From Micromonospora sp. WMMD980 (lineage in GTDB: Bacteria > Actinomycetota > Actinomycetes > Mycobacteriales > Micromonosporaceae): a stretch of 64,000 bases of DNA. Below the pieces are notes generated by a model. That model searched no databases and was not told the DNA's origin. It worked only from the letters and a program-made list of their open reading frames with translations. The translations under genes and the position numbers were made by a program. How positions within the stretch are numbered: position 1 is the stretch's first letter; every line of letters begins with the position of its first letter. Where the stretch lies: the NCBI RefSeq assembly GCF_029626035.1, contig NZ_JARUBE010000003.1, positions 4,650,001-4,714,000 of the forward strand. Direction: 5' to 3'. This document shows positions 1 through 7,857 of the stretch, piece after piece.

Positions 1-1095
1 GTCGCAGAACTGCTGTCCCACGTGACCGAGCACGCGATCGCCGTTCTCGGGCTGGAGACGCGAACAGAACTCAAAAGCCATCTGGAGCAGTTCGAGCGCC
101 AGATCACCGATCTGCGCGTCCAGGTCGGCTCGCTCGCTGACGACCTAGGAGTGGCCGGGCCGGCAAAAGACGCGGACATGCGAATGCTGCAGTCGGTGCT
201 GCGCATGAGCATCGAGGCGGCGAGCCGTGCACAGACCAAGAGTCGGCGCGAACTCAAGGAATTTATGGAGGAGCAGGACGCTCCGAGCGCGGTTGGCGGA
301 AACAGCCCTGTTGACATCGCCATGTTCAAGCAACAGGCCGTCGACCGGCTCGAGCAGGAGTTCCGAGAAATCGATGCAGCCATCGAGGCCGCCAAGCTGC
401 TCGAACGTGAGAAAATGGCCGACTACACCCGGAAGTCGTCCAAGCTGGACACTCATAATCGGCGGACGGCGGCTATCGAGATTCTTCGTGCAGCCAAAGA
501 TTTCTTCGATGCGGCCCGCAAAGGGTTGAGTATCCATGGTCGGCAGGATTTCGCCAATGCAATCAATGAAACCTATACTGATTTGATTGCTAAGCAATAC
601 GAGATCCGCGTTGGTGAGGACTTCAGTATCACTGTGGCCGCAGAGGGTCGCGACGAGCCGATGCCGCTGTCGCAATCGGAGAAAGTTCTCCTGCTGATCG
701 CTTTCCTCGGCGCCATCGCGCGACTCGCGCCAGTCTATGCCGAGATTGCACGCAGGAACGAGCAGTTCCAGCGGGCAGGCGAAGTGAAGACATCTTCGAA
801 GGAGGGTTTCCCCGTCGTGCTCGACTCTCCGACCAGTCCGCTGGACGACGAGTACGAGGTCGACGTAGTGCGGGCGCTTCCGCACCTCCTCCCGCAAACT
901 ATCGTCATTGTCTCGGCGAAGTCGGTCGAGACATGGGAGACGATCTCCTGCGATGTCGGGAGCGTCAATATCATGGAATTGACGTCCCATAAGCAAAGCA
1001 ACCGGCATGTCCGCTGGAATGGGAAAGATCACATCTACAGCACCCAGGACGACGGTGTCGAACCGGCACGTACACGCATGACGAAGATTGGCTGA
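1..1095 (+). CDS. SMC/Rad50/DndD-like ATPase, C-terminal part (5' truncated by window edge)
   Basis: The reading frame is open from base 1 and the GTG at 22 is probably internal, so only the C-terminal part of a larger protein is seen. Residues about 1-160 are heptad-rich and charged, as in a coiled coil. The last 150 residues look like the C-terminal half of an ABC-type head: a signature-like LSQSEKVLLLIAF, then a Walker B/D-loop PVVLDSPTSPLDD, then a strand IVIVSAKS. That order is typical of Rad50, RecN and DndD. Nine bases separate it from the next gene, so the two are likely co-transcribed. DndD-like phosphorothioation or another defence ATPase is possible, but without the N-terminal Walker A half the family cannot be fixed. 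Confidence 0.6.
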   Translation, partial: VAELLSHVTEHAIAVLGLETRTELKSHLEQFERQITDLRVQVGSLADDLGVAGPAKDADMRMLQSVLRMSIEAASRAQTKSRRELKEFMEEQDAPSAVGGNSPVDIAMFKQQAVDRLEQEFREIDAAIEAAKLLEREKMADYTRKSSKLDTHNRRTAAIEILRAAKDFFDAARKGLSIHGRQDFANAINETYTDLIAKQYEIRVGEDFSITVAAEGRDEPMPLSQSEKVLLLIAFLGAIARLAPVYAEIARRNEQFQRAGEVKTSSKEGFPVVLDSPTSPLDDEYEVDVVRALPHLLPQTIVIVSAKSVETWETISCDVGSVNIMELTSHKQSNRHVRWNGKDHIYSTQDDGVEPARTRMTKIG

Positions 1096-1104
1096 GGAGC
1101 CGTC

Positions 1105-1659
1105 GTGGCGAGTGTCTACATTTACCCTATGCACCGGCCGCTGCTCGATTCCCTGATCGCGACAGGGAAGGCGAAATCTGTTGCCGCAGGGACTAAGACA
1201 GGGCCGTTTCGAGAAATGCGCGACGCTTACGTATTCGTAGCCTCAATGGCGCTCGCGATGAATCAGCCCGCTACGCCGAACGCTATGCCTGATTCCAGGA
1301 AAGACGCTGTTGAGATTCAGGACCGGGTATTCCTGCGCGCCGAAGGTGCTCGCGAGTTGGCTGCTGCGGCGGTACTAACTAGCGCGGAGGCGGGCGATTT
1401 CGAGCGCGACACGCTGCGACACGAGCTGGACCTGCTCTCTGAGCAGTTGCTCGTAGAACGGCTCGCCCTTCTGGACCGCTACGCCTTCGCCGGCTTTGAG
1501 TGGCTGCGCGAGCGGCAGGACGACGAGAGTGGTGTTCGGGACCTGATTTTATCCGCGATCGACAGCGTCGACTGTGTCCAGCGGCAAGTGGACGATGATT
1601 CGGACGTTCAAGACCCGCTGTGGTCAATGCTCAGTGGTCTCCAGGACGAGGCGCTCTAG
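1105..1659 (+). CDS. Small protein of unknown function, partner of the SMC-like ATPase
   Basis: A 184-residue soluble, acidic protein. The GTG start has GAGGAG about seven bases upstream, and the gene follows the SMC-like ATPase closely. Residues 30-55 (GPFREMRDAYVFVASMALAMNQ) resemble the segment seen in small proteins associated with Dnd DNA-phosphorothioation loci, in which a 'promote/restrict' partner follows a DndD-type ATPase. The rest is helical with no catalytic motif I can identify. The Dnd link is an inference from one short similarity and from context. No signal peptide or membrane segment is seen. Confidence 0.55.
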   Translation: MASVYIYPMHRPLLDSLIATGKAKSVAAGTKTGPFREMRDAYVFVASMALAMNQPATPNAMPDSRKDAVEIQDRVFLRAEGARELAAAAVLTSAEAGDFERDTLRHELDLLSEQLLVERLALLDRYAFAGFEWLRERQDDESGVRDLILSAIDSVDCVQRQVDDDSDVQDPLWSMLSGLQDEAL

Positions 1660-1684
1660 CCCAGCGCTCCCGTAGTAATAGTGG

Positions 1685-1720
1685 GAGCCGCGTCCTCGCG
1701 TACGAGGCGGTTCGCGGCTC
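1685..1720. terminator. Hairpin between convergent genes
   Basis: GAGCCGCG (1685-1692) pairs with CGCGGCTC (1713-1720), and an inner CTCG/CGAG pair extends the structure. It lies between the end of the plus-strand gene at 1659 and the end of the minus-strand gene at 1825, so it could serve both. No clear T-tract. Confidence 0.5.
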
Positions 1721-1824
1721 AAATACGACGGTTGCCGTGCCACCGGGACTTCTCGACGGCACCGCTATTTCAGTATCGGGATTGTCAAGCCCTTAGTGCT
1801 CCCAAGGTATTTCGCGGCACGTGA

Positions 1825-2541
1825 TCAGCTGTTTGCCAACGCGGCTATGAGCGTCCCGGTTACCAGGTATGGACCTAAGGCAATGTTGTGAGCATGGCGC
1901 AGCGCCAAGCGTGCTAGCGCTTCGGGTAGTGCGAGCACGAAGGGCAATAGGCTGCCGAGGAGAACCGCGTGCCAGCTGATGGTGCCCAGGGCAGTGCCGA
2001 GCAGGGCGGCTAGCCGCACGTCGCCCAGGCCCATTCCGCTGCCTGCCACGACGACCAAGGCCAGGTAGAGCCCGCCCAGCGCAGCTGCGGCGAGCGCGGC
2101 GGTGACCAGCGTTCGAGTCTGACCCGTGGTCGCCGCCTGGCCGGCCAGCACGACGCCGACGGTCAGGGCGGCGACGCTGATCACGGGCGTGGGCAGCCTG
2201 CGGACCGCGACGTCGACGGCGGCGAGCAGCACGCCGGTGTGCATCACCACCAGCCAGACCGCCAGTAGGGGCAGGCCGCCGGGGGCGTCGCGCAGAATCC
2301 AGGCCAGGCCGGCAGAGGCAACAGCCAGCCCGATGCCACACAGCTCCGATACGGCCACCAACGTCAACGCGCTCCTAGCCGGAACACGGCTGAAAGCCGG
2401 GCTGCCCATCCTGGCCGTCCCGGACGCGGGCGAGCCTGCGATGGCTGGCGGGTTGGTCACCAGCCAGGTGTACGCGTATGGCAGCGCCAAGCCGGCGAGG
2501 GCGCCGCCGGAGAGTGCCAGCCCCAGTACTGCGGGATTCAT
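1825..2541 (-). CDS. Prepilin peptidase (A24 family, TadV/CpaA-like)
   Basis: A 238-residue polytopic membrane protein with about six to seven hydrophobic segments. The aspartyl-protease pair of the A24 family is visible: an Asp in AAVDVAVRRLPTPV after a membrane segment (near residue 115) and the GxGD motif in SGMGLGDVRLAALLG (near residue 170). These enzymes cleave the leader of Flp-type prepilins at the inner membrane. It lies about 1.1 kb from, and divergent to, the Tad operon at 3660-14540 and is its probable maturation enzyme. It lacks the N-terminal cysteine-rich methyltransferase domain of PilD, as expected for TadV-type enzymes. ATG start; the Shine-Dalgarno is weak. Confidence 0.85.
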   Translation of the reverse strand: MNPAVLGLALSGGALAGLALPYAYTWLVTNPPAIAGSPASGTARMGSPAFSRVPARSALTLVAVSELCGIGLAVASAGLAWILRDAPGGLPLLAVWLVVMHTGVLLAAVDVAVRRLPTPVISVAALTVGVVLAGQAATTGQTRTLVTAALAAAALGGLYLALVVVAGSGMGLGDVRLAALLGTALGTISWHAVLLGSLLPFVLALPEALARLALRHAHNIALGPYLVTGTLIAALANS

Positions 2542-2571
2542 CGGCTGCGGTTGCCGTGGCGCGCGATGGGC

Positions 2572-2922
2572 CTACGCCGGGCCGGTATCGGCAGCGGTCG
2601 GCTGGGCACAGCCGTCGCGGTAGGTGTCCGACCAGCGCCGCATCTCGCGCATGAACGACGAGAGCAGCGGCAGCAGGTGCGTGCCGGCGGCAGTCAGGGA
2701 GTAGGTGCCGGCACCTGCGTCGTCGGTATGGTGCACCAAGCCGCCGTCGCGTAGGCGGCGCAGGGCGTCGTTGAGCGACTTGGAGCTCGGTGCCGGTTGG
2801 ATCTCGCGCAGCAGCTCTGAGAATCGCATCGGCCGTTGGCCGAGTGCCGTGAGGATCTCCAGGGTCCACCGCTGGGCGCACAGTTTGATCGCGTCGTGCA
2901 CGGCGTGAAGGTCGTCGTCCAT
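2572..2922 (-). CDS. HxlR-family winged-helix transcriptional regulator
   Basis: Residues about 10-95 form a typical HxlR/MarR-like wHTH: CAQRWTLEILTALGQRPMRFSELLREI, then KSLNDALRRLRDGGLVHH, then a wing ending in YSLTAAGTHLLPLL. The usual N-terminal Cys of HxlR proteins is present in LCAQRW. The ATG at 2922 is chosen because GGGGAGG stands about eight bases upstream; a TTG at 2952 would add ten residues. It sits between the prepilin peptidase and a second wHTH-like protein on the same strand, and next to the divergent Tad promoter region, so it may control pilus genes. The target and ligand are unknown. Confidence 0.8.
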   Translation of the reverse strand: MDDDLHAVHDAIKLCAQRWTLEILTALGQRPMRFSELLREIQPAPSSKSLNDALRRLRDGGLVHHTDDAGAGTYSLTAAGTHLLPLLSSFMREMRRWSDTYRDGCAQPTAADTGPA

Positions 2923-3016
2923 CCGCCTCCCCTCCCCGTCAAGGTCGGCCAAAGGACGAGTCTAGGTGATCGACTGCTCTACGTGAACAAAGAATTCACG
3001 TTGAGTCAGGTGGAGA

Positions 3017-3376
3017 TCATCGAGGCATCGAGTCACGTCGTTGAAGAGCTGGTGCGCCGGTAAGGTGGCGGCAGCCCTCCGCGAGCGCATTCAGGGCGCC
3101 CGCCAGAGCGTTCCCCATAGTGGACAGGCGATAGGCGCCCGTGGTGGCGACCACGTCCCAACTGCCGTGCGGTTCGCGCCGCAGAAGTCCGGTCGCCGCG
3201 AGCCAGCACAGGTCGGCCCGCAGCGCCTCACGGGAGGCCTCGTCCACGCCACCGAGGTCACCGACAGTGGCGGCAGCGCGGTCACGCAACGTCACGAGAG
3301 CCGCGATGGCTGTGGGCCGACGGGCGAGCTCCGCAGCAAGGTCGGCGGGCTGAGGACCCTCGGCGGTGCGGCTCAT
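3017..3376 (-). CDS. Small winged-helix-like protein
   Basis: A 119-residue soluble protein. The pattern SREALRADLCWLAATGLLRREPHGSWDVVATTGAYRLSTMGNAL looks like the recognition helix, wing and closing 'T..G..L' strand of a small wHTH regulator, similar in layout to the HxlR gene just downstream on the same strand. I do not recognise the family. It is the first minus-strand gene facing the Tad operon across about 280 bp holding four 14-bp tandem repeats, so autoregulation or control of the pilus operon is plausible but inferred. Confidence 0.55.
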   Translation of the reverse strand: MSRTAEGPQPADLAAELARRPTAIAALVTLRDRAAATVGDLGGVDEASREALRADLCWLAATGLLRREPHGSWDVVATTGAYRLSTMGNALAGALNALAEGCRHLTGAPALQRRDSMPR

Positions 3377-3500
3377 AATGCGCGCTCCCTTGAGATTTTC
3401 TGAGGATTCTAAGGCCTTCGATCCCTGCGGGCATAGTGTCGCGAATACGACACCGGCTGGTCGGATTGCGTCGAAAGACTCGCATTATCGGTGGCCTCGA

Positions 3501-3556
3501 GGTGAGCACCTGACGGTAATCACCGGAAGGTAAGCACGTTGCGGTAACCGTGGGGG
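3501..3556. repeat. Four 14-bp tandem repeats upstream of the Tad operon
   Basis: Units start at 3501, 3515, 3529 and 3543 with core GGTRA(K)CAC followed by five variable bases: GGTGAGCAC, GGTAATCAC, GGTAAGCAC and a degenerate GGTAACC. They lie in the 283-bp divergent region between the wHTH gene (start 3376) and the lipoprotein gene (start 3660). The layout suggests a multi-site operator for a local regulator; 14-bp phasing places neighbouring units on different faces of the helix. Confidence 0.6.
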
Positions 3557-3659
3557 CCGGGTGTAGAGGTGGGTTCAGGCATCCGTGCGTGCAACTTCCA
3601 CGACAGCGGGGCGGGCCCGCGTCGCTGTGGCCAGGAACCGTCAGGAGGCAGGGCGGCAG

Positions 3660-4256
3660 ATGACGAGCCGTAACAGACAGCGAACTTCCACCGTTCGATC
3701 GCGAGGCCGCCGCTCTCGCGTGGCGGGCTCGGCGATCGGCCTGTGCCTGGTGGTCGGCACCGGAGCGTGCGACGCCGGGAACACCGGGCAAGAAACTTCT
3801 CCCACCACCTCCGTCACTGTTCCCGCGCCCAGCCAGGATCCGCGCGGCGCCGCCGAAGGCGCAGCGCTGGATGCGTACCGCGGCATGTGGGCCGCGTACG
3901 CGGAGGCCGGCCTCACTGCCAACCCCGACGAGCCTGACCTCAGCAGGTTCGCCGGCGACGGCGCGCTGAAGACGCTGCGGAACGGCCTGGCCGCCTACCG
4001 GAGCAAGAAGCAGGTGCTCAAGGGCAAGTACGTCCTGAACCCGGAGGTGGCCGAGGTCGCGCTTACCGCCTCGCCCGCGACGGTGACGGTCACTGACTGC
4101 ATCGACGACAGCGCCTTCCTGGTCTACAACCTGTCGGGTGAGCCGATCAACGACGTGCCCGGGGGCCGGCGGAGTGCGCGGGCCACGGTCACGAACCTCG
4201 CTGCCGGCGGCTGGAAGGTCACCAGCTTCGGCGTCCAGGACGTGGGGTCGTGCTGA
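3660..4256 (+). CDS. Lipoprotein at the head of the Tad operon
   Basis: The ATG at 3660 has AGGAGG about 12 bases upstream; an earlier GTG at 3585 would add 25 residues that look like non-coding sequence. The N-terminus is Arg-rich, then a hydrophobic core VAGSAIGLCLVVGT ends in a lipobox-like GTGAC, so the Cys near residue 38 should be lipidated. The mature part (AALDAYRGMWAAYAEAG, SRFAGDGALKTLRNGLAAYRSKKQVLKG, TVTVTDCIDDS) has the order of secreted NTF2-like actinobacterial lipoproteins. Its stop overlaps the next start (TGATG), so it belongs to the pilus operon. Role in pilus assembly is inferred from position. Confidence 0.7.
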   Translation: MTSRNRQRTSTVRSRGRRSRVAGSAIGLCLVVGTGACDAGNTGQETSPTTSVTVPAPSQDPRGAAEGAALDAYRGMWAAYAEAGLTANPDEPDLSRFAGDGALKTLRNGLAAYRSKKQVLKGKYVLNPEVAEVALTASPATVTVTDCIDDSAFLVYNLSGEPINDVPGGRRSARATVTNLAAGGWKVTSFGVQDVGSC

Positions 4257-5116
4257 TGCGTCGCGCCGTCCAATCCCTGATCGCCGCGGGCGCGGCAGCG
4301 GTCGTGCTGGCATCCGGAAGCCCGGCACGTGCCGACGGCGGTATCGGCGGGGTCAGCTGCACGCAGAACCCGTCGGCCCCCGAATGCGAAATCAACGCCG
4401 GCACCCCCGGCGGCCCTGGCGGCTCCACCGGCGGCAGCCAGGGCGGCGGCGGGTCCGATGACGGCTCGGGTGGCGGCGGCGAGGACGGCTGCTACTGGGC
4501 GCCGGTCGACGTAGACCTCCCGCCCCCGCCGGGCAAGGGCCCAGAGGGCGGCTGGTATTCGCGGACCTGCGTGGGCAACGGGCTGGGTTCGCAGGAGGTG
4601 CCGGTGTGGCTGGACCAGGCGCCGACGGTGAATCTGACGGCGTTGGCGCAGACAGCGCGTTCTCGTCTGCGCCTGCCCTCGCCGCAGATCCGCACGAATC
4701 CCACCACGGCGCCGTTCGTGCTGGTGCAGGTGCCGGTGTGGCTGTGGGTGGACCCGGCGACGTGGGGGGCCCAATCGGCGACCGCGTCCGTGCCTGGGGT
4801 GTCGGTCACCGCCACCGCGACGCCGACCCGGGTGGTGTGGTCCTTCGGCGACGGCAGCGACGACCTGACGTGCACTGGTCCGGGCAAGCCGTGGAAGCCG
4901 GGCACCGATCCGCGGGCATCATCGCTGTGCGGGCACACCTACACCTCCTCGTCCGCTGCCGCGGCGGGGGCGGCGTTCCGGCTGCGGGCGACGGTGACGT
5001 GGTCGGTCACCTGGTCCGGTGCCGGTAGTGGGGGCACTCTCGCTCCGCTCACGACGACCTCGACGGTGTCCGTGCGGGTGGCGGAGTCCCAGGCGATCGT
5101 CGGAGCTGTCCGGTGA
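4256..5116 (+). CDS. Secreted protein of the Tad operon, PKD-like C-terminal region
   Basis: A Sec signal peptide is clear (MRRAVQSLIAAGAAAVVLASGSPARA, cleavage after ARA). Next comes a short Cys pair, a Gly/Ser-rich linker of about 40 residues, and a beta-rich region with RVVWSFGDGSDDLTC, a PKD-like core also seen in secreted actinobacterial proteins. Several cysteines could form disulphides outside the membrane. The ATG at 4256 is used because it overlaps the upstream stop; a GTG at 4250 adds two codons. Coupled by ATGA-like overlaps on both sides. Exact function is not known; a cell-envelope role in the pilus is inferred. Confidence 0.65.
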   Translation: MRRAVQSLIAAGAAAVVLASGSPARADGGIGGVSCTQNPSAPECEINAGTPGGPGGSTGGSQGGGGSDDGSGGGGEDGCYWAPVDVDLPPPPGKGPEGGWYSRTCVGNGLGSQEVPVWLDQAPTVNLTALAQTARSRLRLPSPQIRTNPTTAPFVLVQVPVWLWVDPATWGAQSATASVPGVSVTATATPTRVVWSFGDGSDDLTCTGPGKPWKPGTDPRASSLCGHTYTSSSAAAAGAAFRLRATVTWSVTWSGAGSGGTLAPLTTTSTVSVRVAESQAIVGAVR

Positions 5117-5793
5117 GCGTCACCACCGACCGTCCCCGGGCGGTGAACACCGCCGCTGCGGACCTGCCGCCGGTGCCCGCCGGTACGCGGCGGGTGGGGC
5201 GGCGCAGCGGGCGGCGTGTGGTCGCGGGGCTGCTGCTGGTCCTGGCGACGGTGGTGACGTTCTGGCAGGTGGACCTGCGCCGGCACGCCGATGAGCAATT
5301 CCTCGCCGTCGCGCGGGACGTACCGGCGGGTCAGGTCATCACCGACGCCGATGTGCGGGTGGTGCGGGTGGCGAACCCGTCCGGCCTGGACCTGGTCCCG
5401 GCCGAGCGGCGCGGCGGGATCGTCGGCCGTTCGGCGGCGGTGCCGCTGGCGGCAGGGAGCCTGCTGGTGTCGGCGCAGGTCGGGCCGGCGGCGTGGCCCG
5501 CGGCGGGGCAGGCGGTGATCGCGGTTCCGGTCAAGCCGGGCCGGGCCCCGACGAGCCTGACCGCCGGGTCGCGGGTGGTGGTGCTGGTCGCCCCGCCTGC
5601 GGGGGGCGGGCAGCAGGCGCCGCAGCAGAACAACGGTGTGCGCCGGGCGGTGGCCACGGTCGTGTCCGTGGCGGCAGGCGCCGACCAGGTGGGCACGCAG
5701 TTGGTGACGGTGCTGCTCGCCGCGGATGCGGCGGAAGCGGTCGCGGCGGCCCCGGGGGACGTGTCGCTGGTGCAGCTCGGCCCGTCCCAATGA
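5113..5793 (+). CDS. CpaB/RcpC-like pilus assembly protein with SAF domain
   Basis: A single N-terminal transmembrane anchor (VVAGLLLVLATVVTFWQV, residues about 37-54) is followed by a SAF-type domain: FLAVARDVPAGQVITDADVRVV, then VGRSAAVPLAAGSLLVSAQV. This is the hallmark of Flp pilus CpaB/RcpC proteins, which sit in the envelope at the pilus base. The C-terminal half (ITVPV-like AVIAVPVKPG..SLTAGSRVVVLVAPP) matches the second conserved block. Overlaps its neighbours by four bases on each side. Confidence 0.8.
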   Translation: MSVTTDRPRAVNTAAADLPPVPAGTRRVGRRSGRRVVAGLLLVLATVVTFWQVDLRRHADEQFLAVARDVPAGQVITDADVRVVRVANPSGLDLVPAERRGGIVGRSAAVPLAAGSLLVSAQVGPAAWPAAGQAVIAVPVKPGRAPTSLTAGSRVVVLVAPPAGGGQQAPQQNNGVRRAVATVVSVAAGADQVGTQLVTVLLAADAAEAVAAAPGDVSLVQLGPSQ

Positions 5794-6548
5794 GCTACGA
5801 GGAGGCGCGGGAGATGTTGGTGGTGGTGGCGTCGGTGTCCGGCGCGCCGGGCGCGTCGACGGCCGCGTTGGGGATGGCGGCGTTGTGGCCGGACCGTCCG
5901 GCGTTGCTGGTGGAGGCCGATCCCGGTGGTGGGGTGGTCGCGGCGCGGTTCGGGCTGGCGCAGGAGCCGGGACTGGCGTCCCTGGCGGCGGCCGCCCGGC
6001 ACGGCGGGCACACCGGCGGGGCGGCACCGTACGTGCAGCAGGCGCCGTTGGGTTTGCACGTCCTCGTCGGGCCGGGTGCCGCCGAGACCGCCGCGGGGGC
6101 GGTGTCGGTCCTCGCCGGCCAGGCCGACGCGGTCGCGCGGTTGGCGCCGGTAGTGGTCGCCGACGCCGGCCGCCTCTACGCCAACAGCCCCGCGTGGGGT
6201 CTGTTGCGCTCCGCCGACGCGGTCGTGCTGGTCACCTCGAGATCGACGGAGTACCTGGATCACCTGGACACCCGCCTGCCGGCGCTGCGCGCCGCGGCGC
6301 GGCCGGGTGGTGTCGGGCTGGCGGTCTGCGGCAGGTCCGCCTACACCCCGACCGAGATCAGCGGGCGCCTCGGTGTCCCGGTGTGGGCGCAGCTGCCCGC
6401 CGACCGGTGGGGCGCGGGTGTCCTCGCCGGGCGGATGACGGGGCGGGCGTGGACACGTACCCGCCTCGCCCAAGCTTTGCGCGCCCTCGCCGCGTCCCTC
6501 GCGGCCGGCGGGCGGCCCACCGGTGCGGCGCTGGAGGTCGCGCGGTGA
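5790..6548 (+). CDS. TadZ/CpaE-like MinD-family protein
   Basis: The ATG at 5790 overlaps the CpaB stop; the frame is open much further upstream but only as a shadow. The N-terminus MLVVVASVSGAPGASTAALGMAALWP resembles a deviant Walker A region of MinD/ParA proteins, with SGAPGAST in place of KGGxGKT, so the signature Lys is absent and ATP hydrolysis is doubtful. Later motifs LLVEADPGGGVVAARFG and VVVADAG.LY fit the same fold. TadZ proteins place the pilus machine at the pole or membrane. Position between CpaB and TadA supports this role. Confidence 0.75.
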   Translation: MSYEEAREMLVVVASVSGAPGASTAALGMAALWPDRPALLVEADPGGGVVAARFGLAQEPGLASLAAAARHGGHTGGAAPYVQQAPLGLHVLVGPGAAETAAGAVSVLAGQADAVARLAPVVVADAGRLYANSPAWGLLRSADAVVLVTSRSTEYLDHLDTRLPALRAAARPGGVGLAVCGRSAYTPTEISGRLGVPVWAQLPADRWGAGVLAGRMTGRAWTRTRLAQALRALAASLAAGGRPTGAALEVAR

Positions 6549-7855
6549 CCGCCCCGACCCTGAACGGCGGCACGACCGCGGCGCCGCCGGAGGTGGTGGC
6601 GCGGCTGCGGGCCCGGGTCAGCGACCGCCTGGCCGCGCACGGCGCGCAGCTTCCCGACGGCGAGCGCCACGCGGTGATCGCGGGATACATCGCCGAGGAA
6701 CTCGTCGTCCACGCCCGAGAGGACATCTCCGCCGGCCGTGTCCCGCTCACGCCGCAGGCCGAGGCGGCCCTGGCGCGGGCGTTGCGGGACAGCTTCACCG
6801 GCCTGGGCGGCCTGCAGAGGTTGATCGACGACCCGCGGGTGGAGGACATCTTCGCCAACGGCTGCGACAACGTGTGGATCCGCACCACCGACGGGCGGGT
6901 GCAGCGAGTGCCGCCGGTCGCCGCCTCCGACGACGACCTGGTCGACCTCGTGCGGGTCGCGGCGGCGCGCAGCGGGCAGGAGGAGCGCCGCTTCGACCGC
7001 GGTTCGCCCGGCCTGTCGCTGCGGCTGCCCGGCGGGCAACGCCTGTTCGCCGTGATGGCGGTAGCGAAACGTCCCTCGCTGTCGATCCGCCGCAACACCC
7101 TGCACCGGGTGACCCTGGACGACCTGCTGCACCGCGGGGAGATCACGGCGGGGTTGCGGGAACTCATCCGGGCGCTGGTGCGGGCGCGCAAGAACATCGT
7201 GATCTGCGGAGGCGTCGGCGTCGGCAAGACCACCATGCTGCGCGCCGCCGCCGGCGCGATCAGCCCCCACGAGCGGATCGTCACCGTCGAGGACGCCTAC
7301 GAACTCGGCCTCGACGAGGACACCGACGCCCACCCGAACACCACCGCCCTGCAGCAGCGGGAACCGAACCTCGAAGGCGTCGGCGGCATCGACATGTCCA
7401 CGATGGTGCGCTGGGGCCTGCGGATGCGCCCGGACCGGGTCATCGTCGGCGAGACCCGCGGCGCCGAGGCCGTACCCATGCTCCTGGCCATGTCGCAGGG
7501 CAACGACGGCAGCATGTGCACCCTGCACGCCTCCTCCAGCAAGCAGGCCCTGACCCGGCTGGCCATGTACGTCATGCAGTCGCCGGAGAAGCTGACCTTC
7601 GACGCGGCCAACGTGCTCATCGGCCAGGCCGTCGACTTCGTCGTGCACCTGGATGTCGCCACCGACGGCACCCGGGTGGTGTCCTCCATCCGCCAGGTCC
7701 TGGAGACCGACGGCACCCAGGTCCCCTCCAACGAGATCTACCGACCCGGCCCCAACCGGCGCGCCGTCCCCGCCGCGCCGATCCGCGCCGACACCCTCGA
7801 CGAGCTCACCGCCGCCGGCCTCAACCCCGACCTCCTCGTCCGGGACCGGTGGTGA
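6545..7855 (+). CDS. tadA: TadA/CpaF type II/IV secretion ATPase
   Basis: GTG start at 6545 overlaps the upstream stop (GTGA). The protein is 436 residues, normal for CpaF. An N-terminal domain with VEDIFANGCDNVWIRTTDGR precedes the ATPase: Walker A GGVGVGKTT (about residues 221-229), an Asp box IVTVEDAYEL, Walker B region MRPDRVIVGETRG (about 290-305) and the His box DGSMCTLHA (about 320). It should power Flp pilus assembly at the cytoplasmic face together with TadB and TadC just downstream. Confidence 0.93.
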   Translation: MTAPTLNGGTTAAPPEVVARLRARVSDRLAAHGAQLPDGERHAVIAGYIAEELVVHAREDISAGRVPLTPQAEAALARALRDSFTGLGGLQRLIDDPRVEDIFANGCDNVWIRTTDGRVQRVPPVAASDDDLVDLVRVAAARSGQEERRFDRGSPGLSLRLPGGQRLFAVMAVAKRPSLSIRRNTLHRVTLDDLLHRGEITAGLRELIRALVRARKNIVICGGVGVGKTTMLRAAAGAISPHERIVTVEDAYELGLDEDTDAHPNTTALQQREPNLEGVGGIDMSTMVRWGLRMRPDRVIVGETRGAEAVPMLLAMSQGNDGSMCTLHASSSKQALTRLAMYVMQSPEKLTFDAANVLIGQAVDFVVHLDVATDGTRVVSSIRQVLETDGTQVPSNEIYRPGPNRRAVPAAPIRADTLDELTAAGLNPDLLVRDRW

Positions 7856-7857
7856 GC

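Noticed and set aside
4939..6473. Minus-strand frames across the pilus operon (4939-6027, 5331-6473, 6341-7963)
   Set aside because: Arg/Pro-rich translations without any motif, opposite the well-supported CpaB, TadZ and TadA genes.
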